64,000 nt of DNA, from the NCBI GenBank assembly GCA_014925825.1, contig JACGCK010000107.1:96979-160978 (forward strand), written 5' to 3'. Source of the stretch: Pholiota molesta (lineage: Eukaryota; Basidiomycota; Agaricomycetes; Agaricales; Strophariaceae). The translations under genes were made by a program, and so were the position numbers. The notes under the pieces are model-generated. The model saw only the letters and a program-made list of their open reading frames with translations, had not been told where the DNA came from and ran no database searches. Positions 25,127-36,243 of this stretch are shown piece after piece. The number at the start of each line of letters is the position of its first letter. Position 1 is the stretch's first letter.

Positions 25127-25660
25127 GGATTAATACCTGTGAAGATTCTCCGGATCCCTGACTATCTTGTTGCTGAAGTCGATTACTGATGTATTAATGT
25201 TTCCTGTGAAGCGTGCAGCCATAGTCGTATCAATGGAATGAGATGAGCAGAAATTGCACAAAGAACAAGAAGGGTGAGCAATCCGAAAGATAAGTCACGA
25301 TTCGAATGCAGTCGCAAAGTTCACCGACGACATCGAACGATCACGCAGTTGATACTAACATTGGCTTCATTTTGACGAGTGGTTTGACATCACCTTACAT
25401 CGCGTCAAACGACGCGTAATTAGGGTCGTTATACAAGGGCTGGAGCGGCATACCAGTCTCATTTGCCATCTTCTTGAGCTGGTGACGCCGAACAGTAGTC
25501 AAGCTCTTCAGCGCGCCTTTACATGCTGTGCAAGGACATGGCTTGCGTGCTCCAATCTTCCGCAGATTTCCAAGTTCTTGCGATGAATCCATCCTTGAGC
25601 TTCAGGGCCGAGAAGTCGATTTTGTTCAAGTTGTGGTTCGATGGAGATAACGAGGACGTG
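25120..25660 (-). repeat. Direct repeat A (transposon-like gene fragment), copy 2
   Basis: Direct-orientation relative of 21330-21880, about 3.8 kb away. The better-preserved copy; carries the small open frame at 25395-25592. Confidence 0.75.
25395..25592 (-). CDS. Fragment with CPC-x2-C...H motif, transposon-associated (Plavaka/KDZ-like N-terminus?)
   Basis: 65 codons beginning MDSSQELGNLRKIG, then KPCPCTACKGAL, SLTTVRRHQLKK. Proteins starting with a CxC-x2-C and a following RxxxxH helix are frequent at the N-terminus of large transposon-encoded proteins in agaricomycetes. The rest of such a protein is not found here, so I treat this as a fragment. The transposon assignment is by resemblance only. 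Confidence 0.4.
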   Translation of the reverse strand: MDSSQELGNLRKIGARKPCPCTACKGALKSLTTVRRHQLKKMANETGMPLQPLYNDPNYASFDAM

Positions 25661-25822
25661 ATGGGTCCAAGTTGGAGTCTTCTGCTTGGCCATATTTGGA
25701 ACGCATGCCGTAGCCCTTGTCCGCTTTTGATTGTGTGCCCACTTCGCCTAAATCCCATTGTCCTTTTCCTTCCCAAGCTCGAATCCAAGTAATACCCATT
25801 CTATACCACAACCACCCTCACA

Positions 25823-27225
25823 ATGTCTATCACACCACAAGAAGACGAACTGATCAGGCCCTCATCGAGCTCAAGAAAGAAATCCGCAGCTCGGGATCTC
25901 GAAAGTGCATGCGCTTCTGCTCAAAACGAACCCAGACTGGGTCGTCAGCGAAAAGCGGACGCGCAAGATCCTGCAGAGCCAGGGCTTGATCGTCACCGCC
26001 CCGCCGAGCGCGTCGGAGCCGGGGATATACCCATCGTCGCGTGTGATCGAGAGTCTGGACATCCGCCAGTGGACGCCGAAGTCGCCGTGAAGTTCTTCGA
26101 CAAGAAAAAGGGGAAAGGACTCGTTGCCGCGGAAGCCATCGAGGAGGGCGAGACGATATGGCGGAGGACCCCTTTGTCATCGCAGCAGAGTGGTAAGCCG
26201 GTGTCATTCGCTACTATGTTATTTCAGAACCCCCTTACCGTTTCTTTTCTTGAGTGGCTAGGGAGATCTTCGACCTGCAGCAGGCATCAACTGCGTGCGG
26301 ATATTGCACGACCCCCTTATTTTGGATTCGCCACTCATCAATGCTTGTCCAGCGTCGTCATCGACATCCTTCTGCCCTACCCGATTCTGCAATCGCTGTG
26401 TCTGGCGCGCTCGGCGAAGTGCCATCCCTTGCTCTGCCCGCGCAGAACCCTGCATCGGTGCCACTTCTGAAGTTTGCTAAAGACACGCAATGGATGGCGC
26501 TGCATGCTCTGGCCCAGTGCACGAGCCGGGTCTTGCTCTCCAATCAGCATAGCGATGCCGCTCTACAGGCAGATTGGGACATTGTGAAAGGCATGGCGGA
26601 ATTGAGCATGGAAGATCGCTTCAAGTACAGTTTCAAGTCGTATGTATTTTTATTTTCGTTTTATCAAATATCTGAAGGATTTGCAGAGCTCCAATCCAGA
26701 GCCTGACCGACCCACATGGAAAAAGGCATATGCAGTGTATGTCCAAGCTTTCAAAGACCCCAAGGCCCGCAAGACCAAAAGAAGCTGGCCAAGATCCTGA
26801 AACGGCCCCTCCCCGAAGACGTCGACCACGAGCTCTTCGACTACGACGCGGGCTTCCTCCGCGGGCTGGGCCGCATGAGCCTGAACCTCGAGGCGCACGG
26901 CGGGCTCTACACGCTCCACGCGCACCTGAACCACGCGTGCGACCCGAACGTCTCCGTGCGCCACCTCGACACGCGCAACGCGCTCTCGCGCATCAGCGTG
27001 CTCGCGCTGCGGCCGCTGCGCCGGGGCGAGGAGCTCGTCGCGACGTACGTGAACCCGAAGCTCGGGTACCGCGCGCGCCAGGACGAGCTGCGCGGGTGGG
27101 GCTTCGGCGCGTGCGGGTGCTCGCGCTGCGTCGAGGAGGCGAAGATGGTCAGCCAGGCGCCGGCGGTGGCGGACGAGCTGGACGACTTGGCGAGCGAGCT
27201 GAAGGCGGGGCTGGGGGTGATCTAG
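25823..27225 (+). CDS. SET-domain protein, SET5-like lysine methyltransferase
   Basis: Start MSITPQEDEL at 25823; stop 27223-27225. An N-terminal region (ALIELKKEI, HALLLKTNPDWVVSEKRTRK) precedes the first SET part KGLVAAEAIEEGETIW, then a MYND-like Cys-rich insert (CGYCTTPL, later FCN, CPA). The main SET block is NLEAHGGLYTLHAHLNHACDPN, then GEELVATYVNPKLGY and a post-SET CGCSRC. NHxCxPN and the following tyrosine are the catalytic SET signatures. The family methylates histone H4 lysines in yeast (Set5). The gene needs at least seven single-base corrections (about 25856, 25888, 26082, 26163, 26315, 26393, 26445 and 26782), all missing bases, mostly in homopolymers. The last exon is very GC-rich. 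Confidence 0.82.
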
Positions 27226-27805
27226 CTGTGGCATATTGTTGAGAACTTGGAATAAATACATACTGCGTACGCGCACAGCGGTGCGCAGCTTGAACTGGTT
27301 TTCGCTGTGGTTGGTATGGACAAGGATGAGGATCAAGTTTCGGAATGGGGTCGTTGCTGCAGTTTAAGTATATGTTACTGCAAGATCTATTTTCATTGAC
27401 GGTCCGCGATCGTAATCAAGTCGTTCAATAAAAAGGCCTGCGCCTGAGAGACGTTGACGGTCGGCGCATTGATGCCTTGGCGATTCGTGTTTGTCGTTTG
27501 TCATTGAAGACCGGCGCTGCACGGTAGACTTGTCCGTTGCTATGATCAGACGTTCAGCGCCTCAGACAACCTCAGACTACCTACCCCTGCGGACCTTCCG
27601 GCAGCGCTATGCCAAAAGTACCTGAGCAGTCCCACGTATATGAGTATAAAACGACCCTTGCGCATTGGCGACTCTTCTCGTACTTCTCATTAACCACGTC
27701 ACCCACCGCCGCAGAAATCTGCGAGTTGGGATTATCGCAGGGACTACTTTTGTTCCCTCTACACGATCTTTACCGGATTCACATCGTTCAGCTCGTCAGC
27801 CTGAA
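27226..27805. other. Intergenic, SET gene to small membrane protein
   Basis: No gene seen. Probably the 3' end of the SET transcript and the promoter/5' leader of the gene starting at 27806; a TATAAAA-like sequence occurs at about 27643-27650 (GAGTATAAAACG). Confidence 0.5.
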
Positions 27806-28481
27806 ATGACTACTTCCACTTCCACTCATTTGCCGCAATGGTACGGGTGCTGGCCACCCGTGCCAGCACCCTTGTCCGCCCAGGTCAATCGCTGGCTATG
27901 GCTTTCCATGGCAGTCTCCCTATCCATCCCAGCCACATTCGCCTTCCGCCATCTGCACTCCCAAACACCAATGACGGATACACCGAACAGTCCCTCGGGC
28001 GGCCACGAAACATTCAGCGTCGCGCTCGGCATCGTCGCAGCGCTCTACAGCACCTTCCTCCTGATCCTCGCGCGCAAGGAGCGCAGGCTCACGGTGGCGG
28101 AGGAGGCCATGGTGGACATCGAGGACGCCACGCAGGCGGTGCGGCTGCGCAGCACGCTCAGCCTGCTGATGGTCGCGGTGTGTCAGAGCTTCCTCGCCGC
28201 GCTGTTTCTCTACGTAGGCGCCCGGGTCGCGTTCTTACTCCGGGTCTCCGGAGAGCATGCATCGACGTCGCATCCGTTATTCGCGTATGGCGATTTCGTG
28301 TTCGTGGTGGGCCAGATGGGGTTGATGGGGTATGTGATATTTTGTTGCGTCCTGCATGAAGCAGTGAGTGTTTCCTTGGTAGTCTATGGTGACTGTTGTT
28401 GATGGCGTTTTCAATTAGAAAATCGAAGCGTACCTCTCCGTCAGGAATACGTTGAGAGCGGGGAAACGGCGATATCGATGA
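27806..28481 (+). CDS. Small integral membrane protein, four predicted TM helices, function unknown
   Basis: About 205 residues. Start MTTSTSTHLPQWYG at 27806, chosen because upstream in-frame codons look like leader. Hydrophobic segments at about residues 29-47, 70-89, 117-145 and 163-184; a charged cytosolic-type loop (RKERRLTVAEEAMVDIEDATQAVRLR) lies between the second and third. After the exon ending CCVLHEA, an intron leads to KIEAYLSVRNTLRAGKRRYR and a stop at 28479-28481, giving a strongly basic tail. No family recognised; convergent with NDUFA6. Confidence 0.7.
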
Positions 28482-28684
28482 GCCAAGTAGCCTGAATAGA
28501 GAGATTTTTGGAGGCGCAATAAATTAGAACAATGTATAAATTAATGGATGCGTAAATTATATTCTTGGTTTACAATCACGATTGGACCAGCCAAGCTGTT
28601 GTCTGTGAGATGCATTGGGGGGTTGAATTTATCGCGCATATGAACGAGTCGTTGAAATTATATTGGGCAGTTCTCGTTCTAACT

Positions 28685-29191
28685 CTAAACACCGGTAGCA
28701 GCGGGTAGGACAGCATCCTCGTCTCTGCCTATATACAGACAACGGTTATAACGATCCCAGCATAAAAACACATAGACACCAGTGCTCACCCTCATAGAAC
28801 TTCTGCAAAAACGTCCTTCTCGGCCTCTCCTGGGGCTCCAACAAGATGCCAAGAACATGGTCCGTCTGCTTCCACACATTCACCGTCTCCTGGTAGTCCT
28901 GGCGGCCCTTCAGCAGCAGCACGTCGATGGCGCGCTGGTCCGTGACATGGCGGTTGTGCTCGAAGCGCCGGCGGATGGCATGGCGCACGTAGGCGGGGGA
29001 CACGCCCAGCGCATATATGGCGCAGATTTCCGGAGCCTGTGGGCTGGGCTTAGCTACGGCGCACTGGCACAGAGGAGGGGACCCACAGAGCGGTACCAGT
29101 CCCGGTAGAGCTTGAGGACGCGCGCGCGCGATTCTGCGGGGCCGGACGAGGTGCGGGAGAGCGTGGCCAGCCGCGAGGGGATGGTGTTCAT
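28685..29191 (-). CDS. NADH dehydrogenase (complex I) accessory subunit NDUFA6/B14, LYR-motif protein
   Basis: Small matrix-side accessory subunit of respiratory complex I that binds the mitochondrial acyl carrier protein through its LYR motif. Start MNTIPSRLATLSRTSSGP at 29191; the first exon contains RVLKLYRDWYRS with the LYR. An intron leads to APEICAIYALGVSPAYVRHA, RFEHNRHVTDQRAIDVLLLKG, and GILLEPQERPRRTFLQKFYEG; a second intron leads to RDEDAVLPAATGV and a stop at 28685-28687. No frame break. Head-to-head with the HASP28 gene, 169 bp between start codons. Confidence 0.93.
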
Positions 29192-29360
29192 TTTGCAGGT
29201 GGAGGCAGCGGAGGAGCACGACGGTTTGTGTGCAGGCCAAATTCAAACTCAGCCCCCGATTTGGGTTTGTTTAAGAGGTGATCAATCTACCGTCGCCCTT
29301 CGCTATCTCTTCTTCCTTTGCCACTGCACTGACCAACCCCTCGCATCCGCCGCAAATACA
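29192..29360. promoter_or_regulatory. Shared 169-bp spacer between divergent NDUFA6 and HASP28 start codons
   Basis: The only space available for both promoters. No clear TATA box on either side; it contains pyrimidine-rich stretches (CTCTTCTTCCTTTGCC). Regulatory role is inferred from the geometry. Confidence 0.5.
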
Positions 29361-30298
29361 ATGGTCCGTGGAACAGGTGTGTGCGAGGCTGCGATTTGTG
29401 GGAACGATGCTAAACAGATGCCTGGGTTCTTTCTCACTAGGCAAATTCAAGCAGAAGCGTGGAGGCGGCCGCAGCTTCAGGTATGCTTGATCAAATCGAA
29501 AACAATGTATCTTACTGACAAAAATACAGCAAGGATCTAGGAAATGAAGGTGGGGACAGAAACAAGGCTCATAGGTGAGATAGGCCCATGATCGCTCGTG
29601 TGCCCATAAATCCAAGTACGGCCGGCTGATTGTCATCGTGACTCATAGAGGAGGCGACGGAATTGAGGAAGAAGACTCGGACGAGGAGGAGTCAGAGGAA
29701 GAGGAGTCCGGGGAAGAGGAATCTGAAGAGGAGGTGGAAGGGGATGCCAAGCAGGAGCTTACCCGTGCTGAGAGGCGCGAAATGAAGAAGAAAGAGGCCG
29801 AGAAGAAGAAGGCCGAGGAGGAAGAGGACCCAGATCTGATCAATCCCAACCACGTCCAGAAGAAACTGAACATATCGGATCTCAATGCGCCCAGGGAGAT
29901 GACGAGACGTGAGAGGTGCGTAGGGCGCCAATCTTGCATGCCGATCTTATCTTGACGTTTTTACTATCTTATCAGGGAGCAGAAGGAGAAGGCAGACGCT
30001 AAGGAGCGCTACTGGAAGGTTTGTTTCGCTTTCATGCCAAAATCGTGCATATATTCACGACGAATGTTGTCTAGCTTCATGTTCAAGGCAAGACGGACGA
30101 GGCAAAGGCAGATCTGTCCAGACTTGCCAAGATCCGTGCTGAGCGCGAAGCTGCACAGGCGAAGAGAAAGGCTGAGGCAGAAGGTGAACAATCTCATTAC
30201 ATTGAAATCATAACCCGAAGTGCCACTCACATCCCACTCCAGCCAAGGCGCAGGAAGCCGAGGCCAAGAAGGCTGCTCAACTCGCAAAGCGCTCTTAA
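29361..30298 (+). CDS. HASP28/PDAP1-family acidic phosphoprotein
   Basis: Homologue of the 28-kDa heat- and acid-stable phosphoprotein (PDGFA-associated protein 1), a small, mostly disordered protein. Start MVRGTGKFKQKRGGGRSFS across the first introns; then an acidic stretch (EEEDSDEEESEEEESGEEE) and the conserved core NPNHVQKKLNISDLNAPREM followed by TRREREQKEKADAKERYWK. The end is HVQGKTDEAKADLSRLAKIR, then an Ala/Lys-rich helix to AAQLAKRS and a stop at 30296-30298. About six introns, one inside the RER-REQ junction. Intact reading. Confidence 0.88.
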
Positions 30299-30541
30299 AG
30301 TCACCAAAGGACATTTGGGGTCACCGTCAGCCCGACCTTTCATGTTCTTGTCGAACTTTCAGATATATCAACAAGCAGGATGTTATAGTTCCCTATCTGT
30401 ATATTGTAAATACAATTCATATCCTAACCAAGAATTTTCGAAATTGTGGTCCACCATCGCGCCTTTCAAAGTAGTGAGATGGTGCACTCTAATTAAATCA
30501 AATACATTAATGGACATCAGTATACCATCGCCGGTCCTCCA

Positions 30542-32937
30542 CTACCTCGCAGGTTTCCGCATGCTAATCACAATACCACGCCACTTCTGAAGCGTCCGCT
30601 CATCCGGCATCCTTTTTTCTCCAACCCAATCCTTGATCCACTGAACCAGCCGCGCATACTCATTCCGCTCCGGCCCCCCACTCCACTTCTCCACCAACGG
30701 CGCCTGCACGCTCACCTCCTCCCAAAACACCAGCGCCACCGCCAGCGTCGAATCAGACGGCTGCAGCCCGAGCTCACGCATCCACGCCAGCACCAGCGGG
30801 ATCTCCCCCACCGGCCCGCCGACCCCCAACAGCGTGATATAGTTGAAGCAGTTCGCATTGGTCACCACCACCCCGGGGTAATAGCTGCCCCCCTGCGGCG
30901 GGCGCAGGCCCTCCACCGGCGGGACGAACACATACGGCCGCGGCCCGAGGCTCCCGAGCCCGAGCGCGGTCGCCGACGCGTCGTCATCGTACGCCGCGCG
31001 CACGGGCGCGGCGGCGGCTGCACCGCTTCGAGCCGGCGCGCGGGGTCCATCCCGAAGAGCGCGCGCAGGAACGCGGTGCGCGCGAACGCGCGCGGGAGCT
31101 GCTGCCGCCAGACGCTCGTGCGGTACGCGCGCAGCCCCGCGTGCGCGTGGGTCGGCGTGCCGAGCGCGTCGGTGATCGCGCGCACGGCGTGGGCGCGGCG
31201 GGCGGCGGGCGAGACCGCGGTGCCGTCGGCGGGAAGGGGTCGGGCGGGGCGGGCGCCGCGAGAGCGGGTTGAAAAGCTTGATCTGCTCGATGGCGCCGGC
31301 GAGCGAGTCGTCCAGCGTGGTGGCGAGCCGCGCGGACTGGAGGAGGATGGAGAGCGTGACGGCGTTGGGCGTACACCATAGAGCACGTCCATGTAATCCC
31401 AGAGCCGGAAAACGATGTCGGGCCGGCTGATGCGCTTGAAGGAGACGAGGTATTCGTTCATCGACACCGTGGTTATTGGGATTGGGGGCGGAGCGCCTTC
31501 CGGGCGGATGTGGGGATCTTGTCCGGGTTTAGGCTGTATTTTTCCAGGTTTGAAAAGCGACGTGGGGCTTGCTGTTCCGGATGAAGGCTTGCACGCCTGC
31601 GGTCAAAGCCTCTTTGTCCATCACCAGTGAGGACTTGGCGAGCTTTGTCCAGAATATTTCGGCTTTTTCAAACTCCTTTCGAAATAAGAGACCGCGAATG
31701 AGAACTGTATGTGTTGCGATGGTGGGTTTGGCGTCATTTTGAGGAAGGCTGGATAAGCTTGTGGGTAGAGGTCGAGAGGTCGTTGCGGCAACATGAAGTG
31801 CGGCGGTCTGATCATACACGTCATCCTTTGTCCTAGTGATGAAGCGGACCTCACGTCGTGGTGCAGCCAGCGCCGCTGTCGATGGTCGCTGAGGAGTTTC
31901 GGATGGAGGGCGGATAGTTGGGCGAGTCGGCGAAGGAAAGCAAAGGCCGACGCTTTGTCGTCGTGTGCGTTCAACATGAGCGTATTGCACGATACCGGGA
32001 TCGAGCTCGTCGTCATCGGCAGGGGGAGGATGTCCTGGGATATAGTGTGGATTGCAGTCAATATTTACGCGCCTCGTGAATCGCCCCGTGCTTCGCGAAA
32101 ACACGGAGGAACGACTCCAAATGAGCGGCAGATGGCAGAACCCCTCCTGAATCATCTTGTCGTGAAGATACTTCGTCAATTGTAAGGTGACAAAGCGATC
32201 ATTAAGCAGGGCTTGATAGGTTTGGGACCGCAGTTTGAGCTGGCGAGCCTCCATCGACTTCAACAGTGACACTACGTTATTCGCGCCTTCGACAGACCGG
32301 AATGGGGTCGACGACAGAGCCTGTAGAAATAAGTTGAATTGGCGCTCTTGGTCGGTTAGGGGAGTGGTGAGAAAAGTTTCCACGACGCGTCGCAGGGGAA
32401 TAAGTAGGTTATGTCGAGCGAGGTGATAGGCTGTTAAAACAAGAAGGGGACCCTGTACCTCTGGAGACGCCACATCCAGATGGTGATATACAAGATCTAC
32501 CAGGGGGCCTTCTGCGTGTGATGTTGTGCGAACTTTGTATATGACGAGATATAGAACGACCCAGGAAGGTATTGGTTTAGTAGGCGGTGACTGTTCCGCG
32601 ACGTCCGCCTTCTCGTCGGAGGGGGGCATATCTGATATCCAAGTGTTTGCAAGTTGGCGACGGCTGTTTCGATATCACTGTGGATGATCGCAGGTGCCCA
32701 TGTAGTGAATTCGTCAACCGACACCTGACTTTCGATCAGAGCCGCCTCAATGTGCAGTCGTCCGGCAGGCGATTTGAGGGTATCAAGTAACGACCATATA
32801 GGGCTCTGGTTTTCCCTGTAGAAGCTCTCTACATAATGCCGAGCCCCCAGGGCGCGTGTGTCTGCGAGTCGGCGCGAGGTTGAGAAAAGGCGGCTGCGGC
32901 ATGTACTCGATGCAATTCGGAAGACGGCAGCTTGCAT
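30542..32937 (-). CDS. Mitochondrial PPR-like protein, basidiomycete-type
   Basis: Start MQAAVFRIASSTCRSRLFS at 32937, a basic, serine-rich presequence typical of mitochondrial import. The body is helical repeat-like: LVVLTAYHLARHNLLIPLRR-type units, HTVLIRGLLFRKEFEKAEIFW (PPR-like), MDKEALTAGVQAFI, MNEYLVSFKRISRPDIVFRLWDYM and NCFNYITLLGVGGPVGEIPL. End ...GIVISMRKPAR, stop 30542-30544. Such proteins usually bind organellar RNA; no target can be named. The reading needs several one-base shifts (about 32628, 32070, 31880, 31560 and in the GC-rich stretch near 31000-31380). The C-terminal third is markedly GC-rich. Confidence 0.7.
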
Positions 32938-33166
32938 AGAGTAGCTAGAGGAGCATCTGTGGGAGCCATAAGTATTGCTCACTGTGTGCGACGGACGGGA
33001 GCACTAACCTGGCCGCTGTTCTCGTCGCCGTGGTCTGTGCACTGCTGTGTGGCCAGAAAAAGTTGGAACCGGATAGCCACACGCAAACAGGGCCAAATAA
33101 GGGCCCTTATTACGATGTGTCTTGCGGATGAACTTTTTCTCGACAACGACTACAACGACGACGACC
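32938..33166. promoter_or_regulatory. Shared 229-bp spacer between divergent PPR and SR-protein genes
   Basis: Head-to-head start codons at 32937 (minus) and 33167 (plus). No clear TATA box; the spacer ends in an ACGACGACGACC-type purine/pyrimidine stretch before the SR-protein ATG. Promoter role is inferred. Confidence 0.5.
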
Positions 33167-34144
33167 ATGCCGCGTATTCTCTTCGTCAGTGGATTCCACC
33201 CCGCAACCCGTGCCCGCGACCTTGCCTACGAATTCGAAAGGTGCGTCTCCCGCCGAGCTCGTCGTTCACCGCCATCAACCCCGTCTCATTTTTCGCAAAA
33301 GATTTGGCCCCCTGGTCCGCTGCGATGTCCCAGCACCCCGGAACCCCCACGCAAGTCACAACCCGTGAGTATCTCTTCCTCATCCTAAATTTCTTGTTTT
33401 TGGCTGTGCCAGTCGACGTCGAAAAAATGCGCTGGCGTTGCATCGATCCACCTTCGCCCTTGAGAGGCCCCTCGCCCAAGCCGTCGATCTGCGAACTTGC
33501 TGTTGTCTTCACGCCGTGCGCTGCCTCGTCGCTCGATAATAGTCCTTGCCGCGATTTTTGTCACCCGAGAAAACACGAACGCTCAACGATCCTCGAACAC
33601 CTCGTAGCTATGCATTTGTGGAATTCAGAACCACCCGCGATGCGGAAGACGCCTACTATGATATGTAAGCAGCTTCATTTCCCCTGCGACGTCACAGTCT
33701 GGCCTCATGTCTCCTCGTCAATTATCAGGCACGGAAGATACTTCGAAGGCTCTCGCTTAAGTATTCAGGTATTACTGGCAGTTTTTTTCTTCATCCTGTG
33801 CTATTTTACTAACTTGATCTTAGTGGGCCAAGAATCCCCCTTCCTCCGTCTGGCGCTTCGAAAAACGCTCGCCTCCTCCCCACCGCTCCAGTAGGGACCG
33901 CGAACGATCCCGCAGCCCTCGCCGCAGGGACGATCCCTACCGGGAAAGGAACGGAGAGAGGGATGATCGCGATAGGAGAAGGCGAAGCAGGTCTCCCGAC
34001 CGAAGGAGGAGCCCCTCGCCTGACCGCAGGAGAGACGACAGGGAGCGCGACCTCGACCGCGCCAAAACTCCTCCGGTCGATGAGCCCAAGAAGGACGACG
34101 ATCGCGAGAAGGACAGGGCGCAGACCCCTCCGTATGATCATTGA
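33167..34144 (+). CDS. SR-type splicing factor (one RRM plus RS tail)
   Basis: Nuclear pre-mRNA splicing regulator. Start MPRILFVSGFHPATRARDL at 33167 gives RNP2-like LFVSGF. Introns then give ERFGPLVRCDVPAP, YAFVEFRTTRDAEDAYYDM (RNP1-like YAFVEF) and HGRYFEGSRLSIQWAKNPP, a complete RRM. The tail is rich in RS, RD and RE: SSRDRERSRSPRRRDDPYR, RRRRSRSPDRRRSPSPDRRR, then PPVDEPKKDDDREKDRAQTPPYDH and the stop at 34142-34144. Four introns, no frame break. Close in design to small plant/fungal SR proteins such as Srp1/Srp2; the exact orthologue is not assigned. Confidence 0.88.
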
Positions 34145-34415
34145 GTCATCCTTCTTTCATCTTCCGTTGGCAATTTTTTGAGCCTGTTTCCTAATTTGCT
34201 CGTCTTGCCCAATGCATTTGCCTACCTATGACATCTCTTTTTCACCATTGCCTTTGTTGTACATACAAATTAATACTCTCTTCAATATATGCTTATGTGC
34301 CGTTTACCGGCTTATTGTTCTATCAAACCTGGGCGTTGACTGAGATGATGATTATATGACTGTACATGAATGGTAGGGAGAACACTGCGAATGGTACAAG
34401 CAACAGTAAAATAGG

Positions 34416-36243
34416 TCAGGTCGTCACGGCTGGAAGAAAGATGGCAGAAGGTCAAGTTCACGAATATCTACACCTCTGAAGTCGCGGTCCTTGACGCGTC
34501 TTGACTCCAACTCGCGCTTCGCGAGCCATAAATGTAGCAATTGAACGCCATCCTTGACCTAAAAATAATAAGCAATTTTTAGATAGGCGACGTTAGAAAA
34601 TTGGACCCACCGCGACAAACAAAGCGAACCCAACGCCATTTCTCCACCTGTGTTTGAAAAACCAATCAGACAAACTGGAGACAAGCAAGAGGCCAGAACG
34701 ACATACCAAACAGGATCACTATCGATCCAAGTCCTCGTTCCACCCAGGAACGCCGTCATCAGCAGCCTCATCACCACCCGGGCCTGCTGCACCACGCCCA
34801 GCTGCGCCCACGACTGCTCCGACGCCGTCAGCGCAAAGCGGCCCCACGGCGGCAGCGGCATGCGCCCCTGCTCCGCCGCGCCGTGCACGCCCAGGAACAC
34901 GCGCAGCCACCGCGAGTGCCGCGAGAGCTCGAGCAGCACGCCGCCCATCATGCTCGAGATCGCGGGCACGAGCAGCGCGCCCCCGATGCGCCGCCCCAGC
35001 GACGCCGCGTCCACCTCGATCAGCTGCTCCGCGGCCTGCACAACCGCGGCGTTCGGGTCGGCTTCCGCGTTGTCGGCGGCGGCGGCGGCGGGCGCGTCGG
35101 CCGCCTGCTGGGCCTGCCCCTGCCCTCCCTGCTGCTGTGGGCCCTGGCCCTCGTCGGCGTCGTCGAATTGCGCCCGGATGCGGATGACGAAGGGGCCCTC
35201 GTCGAAGCGCAGGCCCCCGCGGGGCGTGCGGCGGGGCTCTGGCATTGGCGTGCCGAGAACTTTGAAATATATATACCCGTAGAGCCGTTGGTAGAAGGCG
35301 CGGAGGAATGGGAACGCGAAGAGGCCGAAAAATACTGGGGGTGGGGGCCAATATTTGGCGGAGGGAAGGAAGGAAAGCCGACTGGAGTTCTCCGAGCGGG
35401 ACCAGTAATCTGCGAGACGCCTTCCGCCTTCCCCAACAGGCGTAGAGGGTGGCCAGACGAGGAGGAGGGGTATGACGATGGAGGTGCCTGTCTCATTGAA
35501 GCGAGAAAAGATGAGGCTCAGGGGTAAGAGTGGGAGGTTGATGTACGCCGACCAAGGCCAGTTCACTGGGTCATCTGTTAGGATGAGATTGAACATCCTG
35601 AAAAACGTCAGACATTGGAAGGAACACTATGAGATAGAATAGATTACTCACTCTTGGCCAATGAATTTCTTCACAGCCCAAGCACCATACGCGGTGAGAC
35701 AAATGTACACGCCTGTAAACTGATCAATGAATCGTCACGAGAATCTCAAGTGAACACAACGCACTTGTGCCAACCACACCGACAGCAGCCGCGGCGCCAA
35801 ATACCGTGAGATATCGCCCCATACGCTGCAACAGCTTGTTCCCGAACGCCAGCCCGCGCAGGACGATCGTATTCTCGCTCTCCATCTCGTACACGGTACC
35901 GCACTGGGGGCACTTCAGCGCATTCGGCGCGCGCGAAGCAGTGCCCTGCGACGTCTGGATCCATTTCAAAAGACACTGTTCATGGGCAATTAGAGTGCAA
36001 TTGCACGGGTGCGTCCATGCTCGTGGCGGGTCGTCGGATGCTGGTATTCAATTACCCCGGTGTGAGTTGACAATGTATGAGGTGAACGGAGCTGGACAGG
36101 TAGCTCACCGGGATCGTCTGCCTTTTCTTCCTCCCTGCAGATATAGCAAAGCTTTATCTATAACACAGTTAGAAAGCAGAGCACTGCAATATGACGGCCG
36201 TACGCACCCGGAGATCCTTAACAGTAGGCACTCGAGAGGACAT
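34416..36243 (-). CDS. RINGv (RING-CH, MARCH-like) membrane E3 ubiquitin ligase
   Basis: Start MSSRVPTVKDLR at 36243. After two introns the C4HC3 RING variant is visible: CYICREEE, THPCNCTLIAHEQCLLKW, then CPQCGTVYEM; in these enzymes it binds the E2. Hydrophobic segments follow (LTVFGAAAAVGVVGTSA, a loop with NLPLLPLSLIF, PVFFGLFAFPFLRAFY, LVPAISSMMGGVLLEL), with an acidic/Gln-Ala-rich linker (QQQGGQGQAQQAADAPAAA) between them. The last exons read WRNGVGFALFVA and VKDGVQLLHLWLAKRELESR; stop 34416-34418. Comparable fungal proteins sit in the ER or nuclear membrane. Intact at about 520 residues. Confidence 0.87.

Noticed and set aside
26650..27336. 228-codon minus-strand frame opposite the SET-domain exon
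   Set aside because: A GC-rich shadow, Arg/Ala-rich with no family signature; the plus strand carries the clear SET motifs.
30984..31381. Overlapping frames on both strands near 31.0-31.4 kb
   Set aside because: Caused by very GC-rich sequence within the PPR-like gene; only the frame continuing MNEYLVSFKRISRP is retained.
34650..35527. Long plus-strand frames of 177-214 codons
   Set aside because: Low-complexity shadows of the GC-rich part of the RINGv gene on the minus strand.
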